From Clostridium formicaceticum (lineage in GTDB: Bacteria > Bacillota > Clostridia > Peptostreptococcales > Natronincolaceae), in the NCBI RefSeq assembly GCF_001854185.1, contig NZ_CP017603.1:1302001-1366000 (forward strand): 64,000 nucleotides of DNA, written 5' to 3'. Position 1 is the first letter of the stretch, and every line of letters starts with the position of its first letter. This document shows positions 46,078-54,797 of this stretch, in pieces. The notes beneath the pieces are model-generated. The model ran no database searches. It was not told the origin of the DNA and saw nothing but the letters and a program-made list of their open reading frames with translations. A program made the position numbers and the translations under genes.

Positions 46078-47133
46078 ATGAAAAAGCTATTAGTAACTGG
46101 TGGTGCCGGCTTCATAGGCAGCAACTTTATCACATATATGCTAGATAGATATAATGATTATAAAATAGTAAATCTAGACGCACTAACATACGCTGGAAAC
46201 CTGGAAAACTTGAAGAATATAGAGAAAAACGACAGATATCTATTTATTAAAGGAGACATAGCCGATAGGCAACTGATCAACCAATTGTTTTTAGACTACG
46301 ATTTTGATTATGTAATCAATTTTGCAGCGGAAAGTCATGTAGACAGAAGCATCGAAGATCCTGAAATTTTCTTAAGAACAAATATTATGGGAACGCAGGT
46401 ACTGCTTGACAGTGCGAAAAAAGCCTGGATAGTAGGAAAAGATGAAAAGGGATATCCAGTTTATAGAGAAGATGTTAAATATCTACAAGTATCAACCGAC
46501 GAAGTATATGGTGCATTAGGGGCAACAGGCATGTTTACAGAAGATACTCCATTAGCACCGAATAGTCCATACTCCGCTAGTAAAGCTAGTGCAGATCTCA
46601 TTGTGAGAGCTTACAGTGAGACCTATAAAATGCCAATTAACATTACAAGATGTTCCAACAATTATGGTCCTTACCAGTTTCCAGAAAAACTTATTCCCCT
46701 TATGATCGCCAATACACTGGAAGAAAAAGCATTGCCGGTATATGGGGATGGAATGCAAGTAAGGGATTGGTTGCATGTGAAGGATCATTGTATAGCCATA
46801 GATACAGTGCTTCACAAAGGAAAGGCGGGAGAAGTATATAACGTCGGCGGCAACAATGAAAAAGCAAATATTGAAATTGTTAAATTAATCATCAGTAGAT
46901 TGGGAAAAACAGAGGAGCTTATAACCTATGTGCAGGATAGGCTTGGACACGATAGAAGATATGCTATTGATAATACTAAAATCACCACTGAATTAGGCTG
47001 GGAGCCAAGTTATACTTTTGAAGAGGGTATGGAAGAAACGATACAATGGTATCTGAACAATAAGGATTGGTGGGAGAAAATTATTAGTGGTGAGTATATG
47101 GCGTATTATAAAAAAATGTATAGCAATAGATAA
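46078..47133 (+). CDS. rfbB: dTDP-glucose 4,6-dehydratase
   Basis: Second step of dTDP-rhamnose synthesis; NAD-dependent extended SDR. 351 residues. GGAGFIGSNF nucleotide motif, NFAAESHVDRSIEDP, STDEVYGALG (Thr-Asp-Glu catalytic set) and YSASKASADLIVRAY (YxxxK). The frame includes a GTG at 46075, but CGGAGGA is best spaced for the ATG at 46078. Confidence 0.96.
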   Translation: MKKLLVTGGAGFIGSNFITYMLDRYNDYKIVNLDALTYAGNLENLKNIEKNDRYLFIKGDIADRQLINQLFLDYDFDYVINFAAESHVDRSIEDPEIFLRTNIMGTQVLLDSAKKAWIVGKDEKGYPVYREDVKYLQVSTDEVYGALGATGMFTEDTPLAPNSPYSASKASADLIVRAYSETYKMPINITRCSNNYGPYQFPEKLIPLMIANTLEEKALPVYGDGMQVRDWLHVKDHCIAIDTVLHKGKAGEVYNVGGNNEKANIEIVKLIISRLGKTEELITYVQDRLGHDRRYAIDNTKITTELGWEPSYTFEEGMEETIQWYLNNKDWWEKIISGEYMAYYKKMYSNR

Positions 47134-47147
47134 GGAAAAGTGATATT

Positions 47148-47954
47148 ATGAAAGTTTTAATGAATTTTTGTAAAAAAGTTAAGGATAATCGGTATCTTAT
47201 AAACAATTTGGTAAGTAGAGATATAAAAAGTAGGTATGTAGGGTCTATTTTAGGTATATTTTGGACGGTTATACAACCCTTAAGTACTATATTAATTTAT
47301 TACTTTGTTTTTTCAGTCGTATTAAGATTAAAATTAGGAAGCGAATATGGCACTGAGAATTTTGCTATATGGTTAACCTGCGGCCTTGTACCATGGATGT
47401 TTTTTGCTGAGGTAATAAATAGATCAATTAATGTAATCGCTGACTACAAAAATCTTATAACTAAAACAGTTTTTTCTTCAGAAATGCTTTCAGTTGTTAC
47501 GCTTGCAACTGGAATAGTAAATCATATAATTGCAATATCCTTGGTAATTATTACTGGGATGATATTTGGATTTATAACCCCTTCTATAAGAATTTTATAT
47601 CTTCCCATATACGGCTTAAGCCTTATATTCTTTACACTAGGTATGTCATGGTTTATCGCTGCACTAAATGTATATTTCAAAGATATAGGCCAAATGGTTA
47701 CTATTATATTGAATTTATGGTTCTACTTTACACCAATTGTTTTCCCCCCAAGCTCAGTACCATTAAGTATTATGCCGTTGCTAAAAGCCAATCCGATGTT
47801 TCATGTAGTAGAAGGATATAGGATGGCGCTATTAAATTCAAACAATGTCACTGCTTGGAGTGTGGTATATACACTTATAGCTGCAATAACATCTTTTGCA
47901 TTAGGTGGATATATCTTTAAAAAATTGAAGAAGGGCTTTGTAGATGTGTTATAA
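47148..47954 (+). CDS. wzm: ABC-2 polysaccharide export permease (Wzm/TagG type)
   Basis: 268-residue membrane subunit that, with the next gene, exports undecaprenyl-linked polysaccharide. Starts with an amphipathic cytoplasmic helix, then LVSRDIKSRYVGSILGIFWT (the family motif before TM1), and six membrane segments; WFYFTPIVFPPSSVP precedes the last pair. The SD is weak (AAGGAAAAG). It ends 23 bp before the ATPase start. Confidence 0.94.
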   Translation: MKVLMNFCKKVKDNRYLINNLVSRDIKSRYVGSILGIFWTVIQPLSTILIYYFVFSVVLRLKLGSEYGTENFAIWLTCGLVPWMFFAEVINRSINVIADYKNLITKTVFSSEMLSVVTLATGIVNHIIAISLVIITGMIFGFITPSIRILYLPIYGLSLIFFTLGMSWFIAALNVYFKDIGQMVTIILNLWFYFTPIVFPPSSVPLSIMPLLKANPMFHVVEGYRMALLNSNNVTAWSVVYTLIAAITSFALGGYIFKKLKKGFVDVL

Positions 47955-47977
47955 ACTAAGTGAAAAGGATGATTTCT

Positions 47978-49159
47978 TTGTATGCAGTAGAAATTAAACA
48001 TCTATCAAAATATTATAAAATATATGATAAGCCTACAAATAGGCTAAAAGAATTTTTTCTTAAGAACAAAAAGTATCATAGGGAGTTTTGGGCGTTGAGT
48101 GATATATCACTAGATATCCCAAAGGGAAAAACCGTAGGTATTATTGGCGAAAACGGAAGTGGAAAAAGCACTTTACTAAAGCTAATATGCAATATAATCT
48201 CTCCTTCTGAAGGTAAGATTATAACGAGTGAAAAAATTGCTGCAATCCTTGAGTTGGGGGCAGGTTTTAATATTGAATTTACAGGCAGAGAAAATATTTA
48301 TATGTATTGCTCAATTATGGGTTTAACAAGACAAGAAACAGATGAAAAAATGAGTGACATCATTGCGTTCTCAGAGTTGGAAGAATTTATTGATCAACCA
48401 CTAAAAACATATTCTAGTGGTATGTATGTAAGACTTGCTTTTTCTGCTGCTATCAGTGTGAATCCAGATATATTAGTTGTAGATGAGGCGTTAGCTGTAG
48501 GAGATATACACTTTCAACTTAAGTGTATTAATAAGATTAAAGAGTTTAAGCAACTACAAAAAACGATTTTATTTGTTACGCATGATACCTATACGGTTAA
48601 GAACCTATGTGACTATGCTGTCTGGATTAAAAATGGAAAAATAAATCTACAAGGTGATGTTAACTTTGTTTGCGAGGAGTATGAAAGATATATTAAAAAC
48701 AAAGGCAAGGCTGTAGATAGTGATAAACCCAAAGATGAATCTAAAGAAATATTAAGAATTGTCGACACAAAAATTTACGATGAGAACTGTAACGAAAATG
48801 GGCAGTTTAAACATGGAAAAAATCTAATCATAAACATTAAATACGAGACATACAAAGCGTTAGAGAGTATTGTGGCTGGTGTAGCTATTTTTGACAGTCA
48901 AGGATATTATGTTTGTGGATTAAATACCAAACTAGATGGAGTAAAAATAATACCTAAAATAGGATGTAATGAAGTCCAACTCCAGTATGAAAATATTAGT
49001 TTGTTGCCAGGCACTTATTTCATTGATGTTGGTTTCTTTGAGGAAGAGGGCGTGGGGAAATTAGATTATATGTCGAAATGCAATCATTTCAATATTATAT
49101 CCTATGATTATTTTGCTGAAGGGATAGTTCTATTGAAACATAAATGGATGGTGAAGTAA
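47978..49159 (+). CDS. wzt: ABC polysaccharide export ATPase with C-terminal glycan-reading domain (Wzt type)
   Basis: ATPase partner of Wzm. Walker A GENGSGKSTLLKL, signature YSSGMYVRLAFSAA, Walker B DILVVDEALAVGD, switch His in FVTHD. After residue 250 comes an added beta domain (ILRIVDTKIYDENCNENGQF and on) of the Wzt_C type. In E. coli O9a and related systems this domain binds the capped end of the finished chain. Start: the frame has GTG 47960, ATG 47969 and TTG 47978. AAAAGG (47963-47968) suits TTG, giving MYAVEIKHLSK like other Wzt proteins. Stop and the next ATG are adjacent. Confidence 0.92.
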   Translation: MYAVEIKHLSKYYKIYDKPTNRLKEFFLKNKKYHREFWALSDISLDIPKGKTVGIIGENGSGKSTLLKLICNIISPSEGKIITSEKIAAILELGAGFNIEFTGRENIYMYCSIMGLTRQETDEKMSDIIAFSELEEFIDQPLKTYSSGMYVRLAFSAAISVNPDILVVDEALAVGDIHFQLKCINKIKEFKQLQKTILFVTHDTYTVKNLCDYAVWIKNGKINLQGDVNFVCEEYERYIKNKGKAVDSDKPKDESKEILRIVDTKIYDENCNENGQFKHGKNLIINIKYETYKALESIVAGVAIFDSQGYYVCGLNTKLDGVKIIPKIGCNEVQLQYENISLLPGTYFIDVGFFEEEGVGKLDYMSKCNHFNIISYDYFAEGIVLLKHKWMVK

Positions 49160-52100
49160 ATGGATGAATTTAAGTATAATTATAAGATAGATATGGAAAG
49201 CGACACCACTGCTGCAAAAGTTGCTAAATTAGTAGGTTACAATAAACATGTACTGGATATTGGCTGTGCTACAGGATATATGGCTGAAGTACTTGAAAAA
49301 CACTTTAATTGCGATGTAGTGGGAATAGAGATAGACCAGGAAGCTGCAAAGGTAGCAGCAAAATTTTGTAAAAAGGTAATTGTAGGTAACATAGAAGAGT
49401 TAAACTTATCAAAGGAATTGGACAAATGTCAATTTGATGTTATTATATTTTCGGATGTATTAGAACACTTAAAAAACCCATGGGAGGTACTTTCACAAAT
49501 TAAAGGTTTTTTGAAAAGAGATGGGTATATAGTAGCATCTATTCCTAACATAACGCATAGTTCAGTAGTCCTTGAACTTTTGAAAGGTAAATTTAACTAC
49601 AAGGAAAGAGGATTATTAGATAACACACATCTGAGATTTTTCACAAAAGAATCAATCACGGATCTCTTTGAGTCTATAGGATATTATATTGAATCCATAG
49701 ATCGGAAGCGAATACTGCCTGAGGATACGGAGTTCAATATTGAGTTGAAGGAGTTCCCTGGTGAAATTATTGAATACCTCAAGAATAACGAAGAGTATAC
49801 AACTTACCAATTTATTATTAAAGCATATAAAGCAACGGAACATAAAGCTATCGAGATGTTAAGAAAAAAATTAGTTGAAAAAGAAAAAATTTTAGAGAAC
49901 ATTAAAACTGAATATAGACAGCTAGAAAAAGATGTTAAGCGGTATAAAGGTAATATAGAAGAACACTTGAAGGTAATTGAACAGAAAGATAGGGACATAA
50001 CAGTATATATTCAGAATATTAAAGACAAGGAAGATAAAATAGAAGAGTTATTTAGAGTATTAGAGAGTAAGGATGCAGACATTAAAATATATCTAGAGAA
50101 TATAGAATTAAAAGATCAAAAAAATCAGGAACTTCTTGAAATTATTGAACTAAAGGACAGCATTATTAGTAGTCACTTAGATACTATATCTCAGAAGGGC
50201 ATGATTATAGAGCAGTTTAGTGAAGTAGTAGAAACTAAAGAAAAAATTAAAGGAAGATTAGATAGTAGAATAGAAGATATGCAAGAAATTCTTAGTCAAC
50301 TTAATGAAGTAATTAATCAATTAGAAATAGAACGATATGAGAAAGAAATAAAAGAAAACGAAATTAATAATTTAGAATCTAAAAATAGAGAACTTAGCAC
50401 GAGTATGCAAAACAAAGAGCAGGAAATAAGTAAATTAGAAAATCAATTGAACTTGATATATATGTCAGGGTTTTGGAAGCTTGCTACAAGATACTATAGG
50501 ATTAGAGATAATGTATGGCCTCTTAATAAAGTTTACCAATATGTTAAGAAAAAAAAACTTAGAAAAGCGCAAAACCTTCGTCTTTCAACAAACAATGAAA
50601 GCAACCAGACTGCTCATGAAGATTCGCTGTCCACATCTCCTTTAATAAAACAACAAAATATCGAAGCCAGTGGGAATATTACTTTTAAACCACACTTGGC
50701 TTCAAAAGATAGTTCAAAATACGATATTATATTCTTTTCCATTATAGACTGGGAATTTAGATATCAAAGACCCCAACATATCGCTTCATATATGGCTAAT
50801 CAAGGATATAGAGTATTTTATTTTAATGTAAATTTTACTTCTTCGAATCTAGCCATTAAGGATAAAGGTGGTAATTTAAAAATTGTTACATTACCGAATG
50901 ATCTTGGTAGTAGAATATATGACGTTGCGTTTGACCAACGCCTATCTCATATAGCTAATGAACTTAATCGTATTATTGTTGAATATGGTATTAAGAGTAG
51001 TGTCATATTTGTAGAATACCCAAACTGGCAACCTTTAGCTACCTATTTAAAAGACAAATATGGTTATAGGATTATTTTTGACTACTTAGATGACTTTACT
51101 GGATTCAATACAAATAATATAACTCTGGTAGAATATAATGATAAACTATTTGATAGTAGTGATCGAATTATAGCAACATCACAATTTTTACATGAAAAAG
51201 CTAAGATTAAGACAGAAGAAATTGATATAGTAAGAAATGGTACCGAATTTAGCCATTTCAATAAAGCTCATAAGTTAAGCAACAAAAAGGCAGAAGGTAA
51301 GTCTCCAGTTATCGGATACTATGGAGCGATTGCAGAGTGGTTTGACATGGGCAAAATAGAGTATTTGGCAAAAACCAGGCCGGATTGGGAGATTGTACTA
51401 ATTGGAGATTATAGTTATGCGAATGTCAATGAAGCATCTAAACTTAGTAACATAAAGTTCTTAGGAGAAAAACCATATAAAGAGCTACCGGAATATCTTA
51501 AAAACTTTGATGTTTGTATTATTCCCTTTAAGGCAGATAGAGATCTAATAAAAGCAACAAATCCTGTGAAGTTTTATGAATACTTAAGTGCTGGGAAGAA
51601 GATTGTAGCAACAGAAATTCCTGAACTTATGGCTTTTAGCAACAAGTTTGTTTATCTAACAAATGACAATGAAAAGTTTGCTCAATATATAGAGAAGTGT
51701 TTAAATAATTCAGATGATTTAGCACCGTTAGAAGAAAAATTAGAATTTGCACGAAGTCAAGACTGGGAAAATAGATGCAAAGACATTCAGAAGATCATTA
51801 AAAAAACACATAAACTAGCCAGTATTATAATTGTCACATATAATAACTTAAAATATACAAAAGAATGTATCAATAGTATATTAGAGAAGACCTCCTATCC
51901 TAACTATGAGATTATTATTGTTGATAATCAATCAAAGGATGATACTGCAGAATATCTAAAAGAATTAGATAAGAATTATTCACACATCAAAGTAATTCTT
52001 AATGATGAAAATTATGGTTTTGCAAAAGGTAATAATGTAGGTATTAAAGAAGCTCAAGGAGACTATATTATTCTACTTAACAATGATACTGTAGTAACTA

Positions 52101-52585
52101 GAGGCTGGCTATCGGGATTAATAAAGCACTTAGATAGAGAGCAGCAACTAGGCTTAATTGGACCAGTCACGAATTCTATAGGAAATGAAGCAAAAATTAA
52201 TGTACCATACACCAATATAAAAGATATGGATGACTTTGCTGAAGACTATACATCAAAAAATTTCAATACACTTTATCGAAATATAGAGGTTTTAGCTATG
52301 TTTTGTGTAGCTATGAGAAGAGATGTATTTGAGCAAGTAGGTTACTTAGATGAAACTTTTGGCATAGGAATGTTTGAAGATGATGATTATTCCTACAGAA
52401 TAAAGGAGAAAGGCTACTATGTAGCATGTGCAGAGGATATATTTATTCATCATTATGGAAGTGCATCCTTCAGTAAGTTACAAGATAAAACATATAGGGA
52501 GCTATTCGAAAAAAACAAGAAGATATTTGAAGAAAAATGGAATATGAATTGGACACCGCATAGTTATAGGGAGGGGGTAAATTAG
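49160..52585 (+). CDS. Multidomain glycan enzyme: methyltransferase, long coiled coil, two glycosyltransferases
   Basis: 1141 residues. Residues 1-200 are a class I SAM methyltransferase (VLDIGCATGYMAEVL, FDVIIFSDVLEHLKNPW). About 225-435 is an unbroken coiled coil with short repeats. A linker with GFWKLATRYYRIRD follows. About 520-870 is a GT-B-like glycosyltransferase (RYQRPQHIASYMANQGYRVF, YDYLDDF-like FDYLDDFTGF, ATNPVKFYEYLSAGKKIVAT). About 885-1141 is a GT-A family 2 domain (ASIIIVTYNNLKYTKECINS, LLNNDTVVTRGWL, GMFEDDDYSYRIKEKGYY). Architecture recalls WsaE of Geobacillus S-layer glycans and WbdD of E. coli O9a, where a methyl cap stops elongation and a coiled coil sets chain length. 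Directly coupled to wzt. Donor sugars are unknown, though rhamnose is likely. Confidence 0.85.
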   Translation: MDEFKYNYKIDMESDTTAAKVAKLVGYNKHVLDIGCATGYMAEVLEKHFNCDVVGIEIDQEAAKVAAKFCKKVIVGNIEELNLSKELDKCQFDVIIFSDVLEHLKNPWEVLSQIKGFLKRDGYIVASIPNITHSSVVLELLKGKFNYKERGLLDNTHLRFFTKESITDLFESIGYYIESIDRKRILPEDTEFNIELKEFPGEIIEYLKNNEEYTTYQFIIKAYKATEHKAIEMLRKKLVEKEKILENIKTEYRQLEKDVKRYKGNIEEHLKVIEQKDRDITVYIQNIKDKEDKIEELFRVLESKDADIKIYLENIELKDQKNQELLEIIELKDSIISSHLDTISQKGMIIEQFSEVVETKEKIKGRLDSRIEDMQEILSQLNEVINQLEIERYEKEIKENEINNLESKNRELSTSMQNKEQEISKLENQLNLIYMSGFWKLATRYYRIRDNVWPLNKVYQYVKKKKLRKAQNLRLSTNNESNQTAHEDSLSTSPLIKQQNIEASGNITFKPHLASKDSSKYDIIFFSIIDWEFRYQRPQHIASYMANQGYRVFYFNVNFTSSNLAIKDKGGNLKIVTLPNDLGSRIYDVAFDQRLSHIANELNRIIVEYGIKSSVIFVEYPNWQPLATYLKDKYGYRIIFDYLDDFTGFNTNNITLVEYNDKLFDSSDRIIATSQFLHEKAKIKTEEIDIVRNGTEFSHFNKAHKLSNKKAEGKSPVIGYYGAIAEWFDMGKIEYLAKTRPDWEIVLIGDYSYANVNEASKLSNIKFLGEKPYKELPEYLKNFDVCIIPFKADRDLIKATNPVKFYEYLSAGKKIVATEIPELMAFSNKFVYLTNDNEKFAQYIEKCLNNSDDLAPLEEKLEFARSQDWENRCKDIQKIIKKTHKLASIIIVTYNNLKYTKECINSILEKTSYPNYEIIIVDNQSKDDTAEYLKELDKNYSHIKVILNDENYGFAKGNNVGIKEAQGDYIILLNNDTVVTRGWLSGLIKHLDREQQLGLIGPVTNSIGNEAKINVPYTNIKDMDDFAEDYTSKNFNTLYRNIEVLAMFCVAMRRDVFEQVGYLDETFGIGMFEDDDYSYRIKEKGYYVACAEDIFIHHYGSASFSKLQDKTYRELFEKNKKIFEEKWNMNWTPHSYREGVN

Positions 52586-52595
52586 TATACCTATC

Positions 52596-53744
52596 ATGAA
52601 AATCCTATATTTTTCTCCAATTTTATGGAATGATTTAAAACAAAGGCCACAACATTTAGCAGAAGAGTTATCAAAAAACCATGAAGTGTACTATATAGAG
52701 CCATCGGTCAGTTACCTAAACTGTCTGATAAGGAAGTCAGATTTATATAAGCCAAATTATTTTCCTATAGATCATAATTTAACCGTTAGGAGATTTAGTG
52801 GGAAATTTAGATTTCCTAAGAGTTTCGAAGTGTTAGACATATTAGGATTAAATACCCTCTACCAAGAGCGGCAAATAAAACAGTTGAGCCAAGAGTGTGA
52901 TATTATTTGGTTAGGCAGTCCAGTATACTATGCGTTATTTAGAAATACAAAAGATAAAGTTATTGTATATGATAAAATGGATGATTATGCATATTTAACA
53001 CGAAATCCTTTATTACGAAGACTGATTCGGAAAAATGAAAAACAGTTGATTGATAGAGCTTCGTTAATATTTACCACGTGCCATGTTTTTTTTGAACAGT
53101 TAAAAGAAAAAAACAATAGCGTTTTTCTAATAAAAAATGGTGTTGATAGCTTTAATTTTAAAACAAATATAAGTAATAGAAAGAATAGCATTACAAGCCA
53201 TATAGAAGAATTAAAAAATCAAGGTAAAACTGTGTTTGGATATATTGGAACTATTGACCATTGGTTTGATTTTAATGCTATTGAACAAATTATAAGACAT
53301 AATGATAAATTTGATGTTGTATTAATAGGAAAAAACAATATGCCTAAACTGGATCAAAGTAATATATATTATTTTGATCCAGTAAAAAAGGAAGAGCTTG
53401 CATGCATAGTAAATCGTTTTGATTTTTGTTTATATCCCTTTAAGAAAGATGATTTTTTAGATACTATTAACCCTGTAAAACTATATGAGTACTTAAGTCA
53501 AAATAAAAAAGTAATAGCTGTTAGTAGCAATGAAACTAGGGAATTTGAAAATCATATTAAACTCTACAGTGACTATAGAGAATTAAATAATATATTATCT
53601 GATTTAGAAAATATACCAAATCCTTTTGCAGACAACCTCCAGGCAGGTATATTTACCAGCGAAAACTCATGGAGTGTTAAGGCGGAAAAGATTAGTAGAC
53701 AGCTTGTGGATGTATTTAATTCTAAGTTATCCAATGAAAAATGA
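52596..53744 (+). CDS. GT-B glycosyltransferase related to the middle domain of the upstream enzyme
   Basis: 382 residues, cytoplasmic. Shares clear motifs with residues 520-870 of the preceding protein: LKQRPQHLAEELSKNHEVYY, YDKMDDYAYL, FGYIGTIDHWFDFNAIEQI and TINPVKLYEYLSQNKKVIAV (an E-x7-E-like donor site region). Likely a duplicated transferase adding a different sugar or linkage. The SD is poor: GAGGGGG lies about 20 bp upstream, at the end of the previous gene, so translation may be coupled. Confidence 0.82.
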   Translation: MKILYFSPILWNDLKQRPQHLAEELSKNHEVYYIEPSVSYLNCLIRKSDLYKPNYFPIDHNLTVRRFSGKFRFPKSFEVLDILGLNTLYQERQIKQLSQECDIIWLGSPVYYALFRNTKDKVIVYDKMDDYAYLTRNPLLRRLIRKNEKQLIDRASLIFTTCHVFFEQLKEKNNSVFLIKNGVDSFNFKTNISNRKNSITSHIEELKNQGKTVFGYIGTIDHWFDFNAIEQIIRHNDKFDVVLIGKNNMPKLDQSNIYYFDPVKKEELACIVNRFDFCLYPFKKDDFLDTINPVKLYEYLSQNKKVIAVSSNETREFENHIKLYSDYRELNNILSDLENIPNPFADNLQAGIFTSENSWSVKAEKISRQLVDVFNSKLSNEK

Positions 53745-53788
53745 AACATATACAAAAGCTGCCTAATTAAATATAAGAGGGGACAATA

Positions 53789-54778
53789 ATGAAATATAAA
53801 GTATCTATAATTATTGTAAATTATAACGGCGCCAAGGTTTTATTAGATTGTTTAAATAGTGTATTTAAGCAAAAATATAAACATTTTGAAATAATTGTTG
53901 TGGATAATAATTCTACTGATCATTCTATAAAATTACTCGAAGCATATAGAGAAAAAATAAATTTAATAATACTAAAAGAAAATAAAGGTTTTACTGGAGG
54001 CAATATTGAGGGATTGAAACATGCTGGTGGAGACTATATTGTGCTTTTAAATAATGACACTGAGGTTACTAGTGAGTGGTTAGGTAATCTTATTGCCCCA
54101 ATGGAGCAACATCCTGAAATAGGCATATGTGCCTCAAAGATGGTTAAGTATGGGACAAATTCTATAGATAGCGCCGGTGACGGATGTACCACTACTGCTA
54201 GGGGTTTTAAAATAGGCGAAAATGAGAGTGCAGATAACTATACTGAGAGTAAGTTTGTATTTGGAGCATGTGGCGGGGCTGTAGCCTATAGAAGAAAAAT
54301 GATAGAAGAAATTGGTTTTTTAGACGACGACTTCTTTCTTATTCATGAAGACACTGATCTTAACTTTAGAGCACAACTGGCTGGTTGGAAGTGCTATTTT
54401 GTGCATGATGCAATAGTATATCATAAGGTTAGATCAACAATTGGAGAAATGAGTGATATTGCGGTATATTATTCTATTAGAAATGCTGAGTATGTGAGGA
54501 TAAAAAACCTTCCTTCGTTACTAGTAGTGAAATATTTTCATCATTATATATTACAAGAAATAGGTACTTTATTATATTTTTGTATAAAACATAGGAAATG
54601 GAAAATGTACTTAAAAGCTAAGTTGGATGTCTTAAAAAGTTTTCCTATGTTGTTAAGCAAGAGAAAGAAAAATCAAAAAAAAAGAAAAGTGGCGTCAAAG
54701 TATATTGATTCTATGCTAACAAAGGTGTTAAATCCTAAAATATTAAGAATGAAGCTAAGGAAGCTTTTTACAAGCTAA
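53789..54778 (+). CDS. Family 2 glycosyltransferase (rhamnosyltransferase-like)
   Basis: 329 residues. GT-A fold: YKVSIIIVNYNGAKVLLDCL, VVDNNSTDHS, NKGFTGGNIEG, LLNNDTEVTSEWL, and the acceptor-side HEDTDLNFRAQLAGWKCYF. A C-terminal hydrophobic/basic helix (KNQKKRKVASKYID region) suggests membrane association. SD AGAGGGGAC before ATG. Confidence 0.87.
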   Translation: MKYKVSIIIVNYNGAKVLLDCLNSVFKQKYKHFEIIVVDNNSTDHSIKLLEAYREKINLIILKENKGFTGGNIEGLKHAGGDYIVLLNNDTEVTSEWLGNLIAPMEQHPEIGICASKMVKYGTNSIDSAGDGCTTTARGFKIGENESADNYTESKFVFGACGGAVAYRRKMIEEIGFLDDDFFLIHEDTDLNFRAQLAGWKCYFVHDAIVYHKVRSTIGEMSDIAVYYSIRNAEYVRIKNLPSLLVVKYFHHYILQEIGTLLYFCIKHRKWKMYLKAKLDVLKSFPMLLSKRKKNQKKRKVASKYIDSMLTKVLNPKILRMKLRKLFTS

Positions 54779-54797
54779 AAGACAAGGAAGTGACAAA

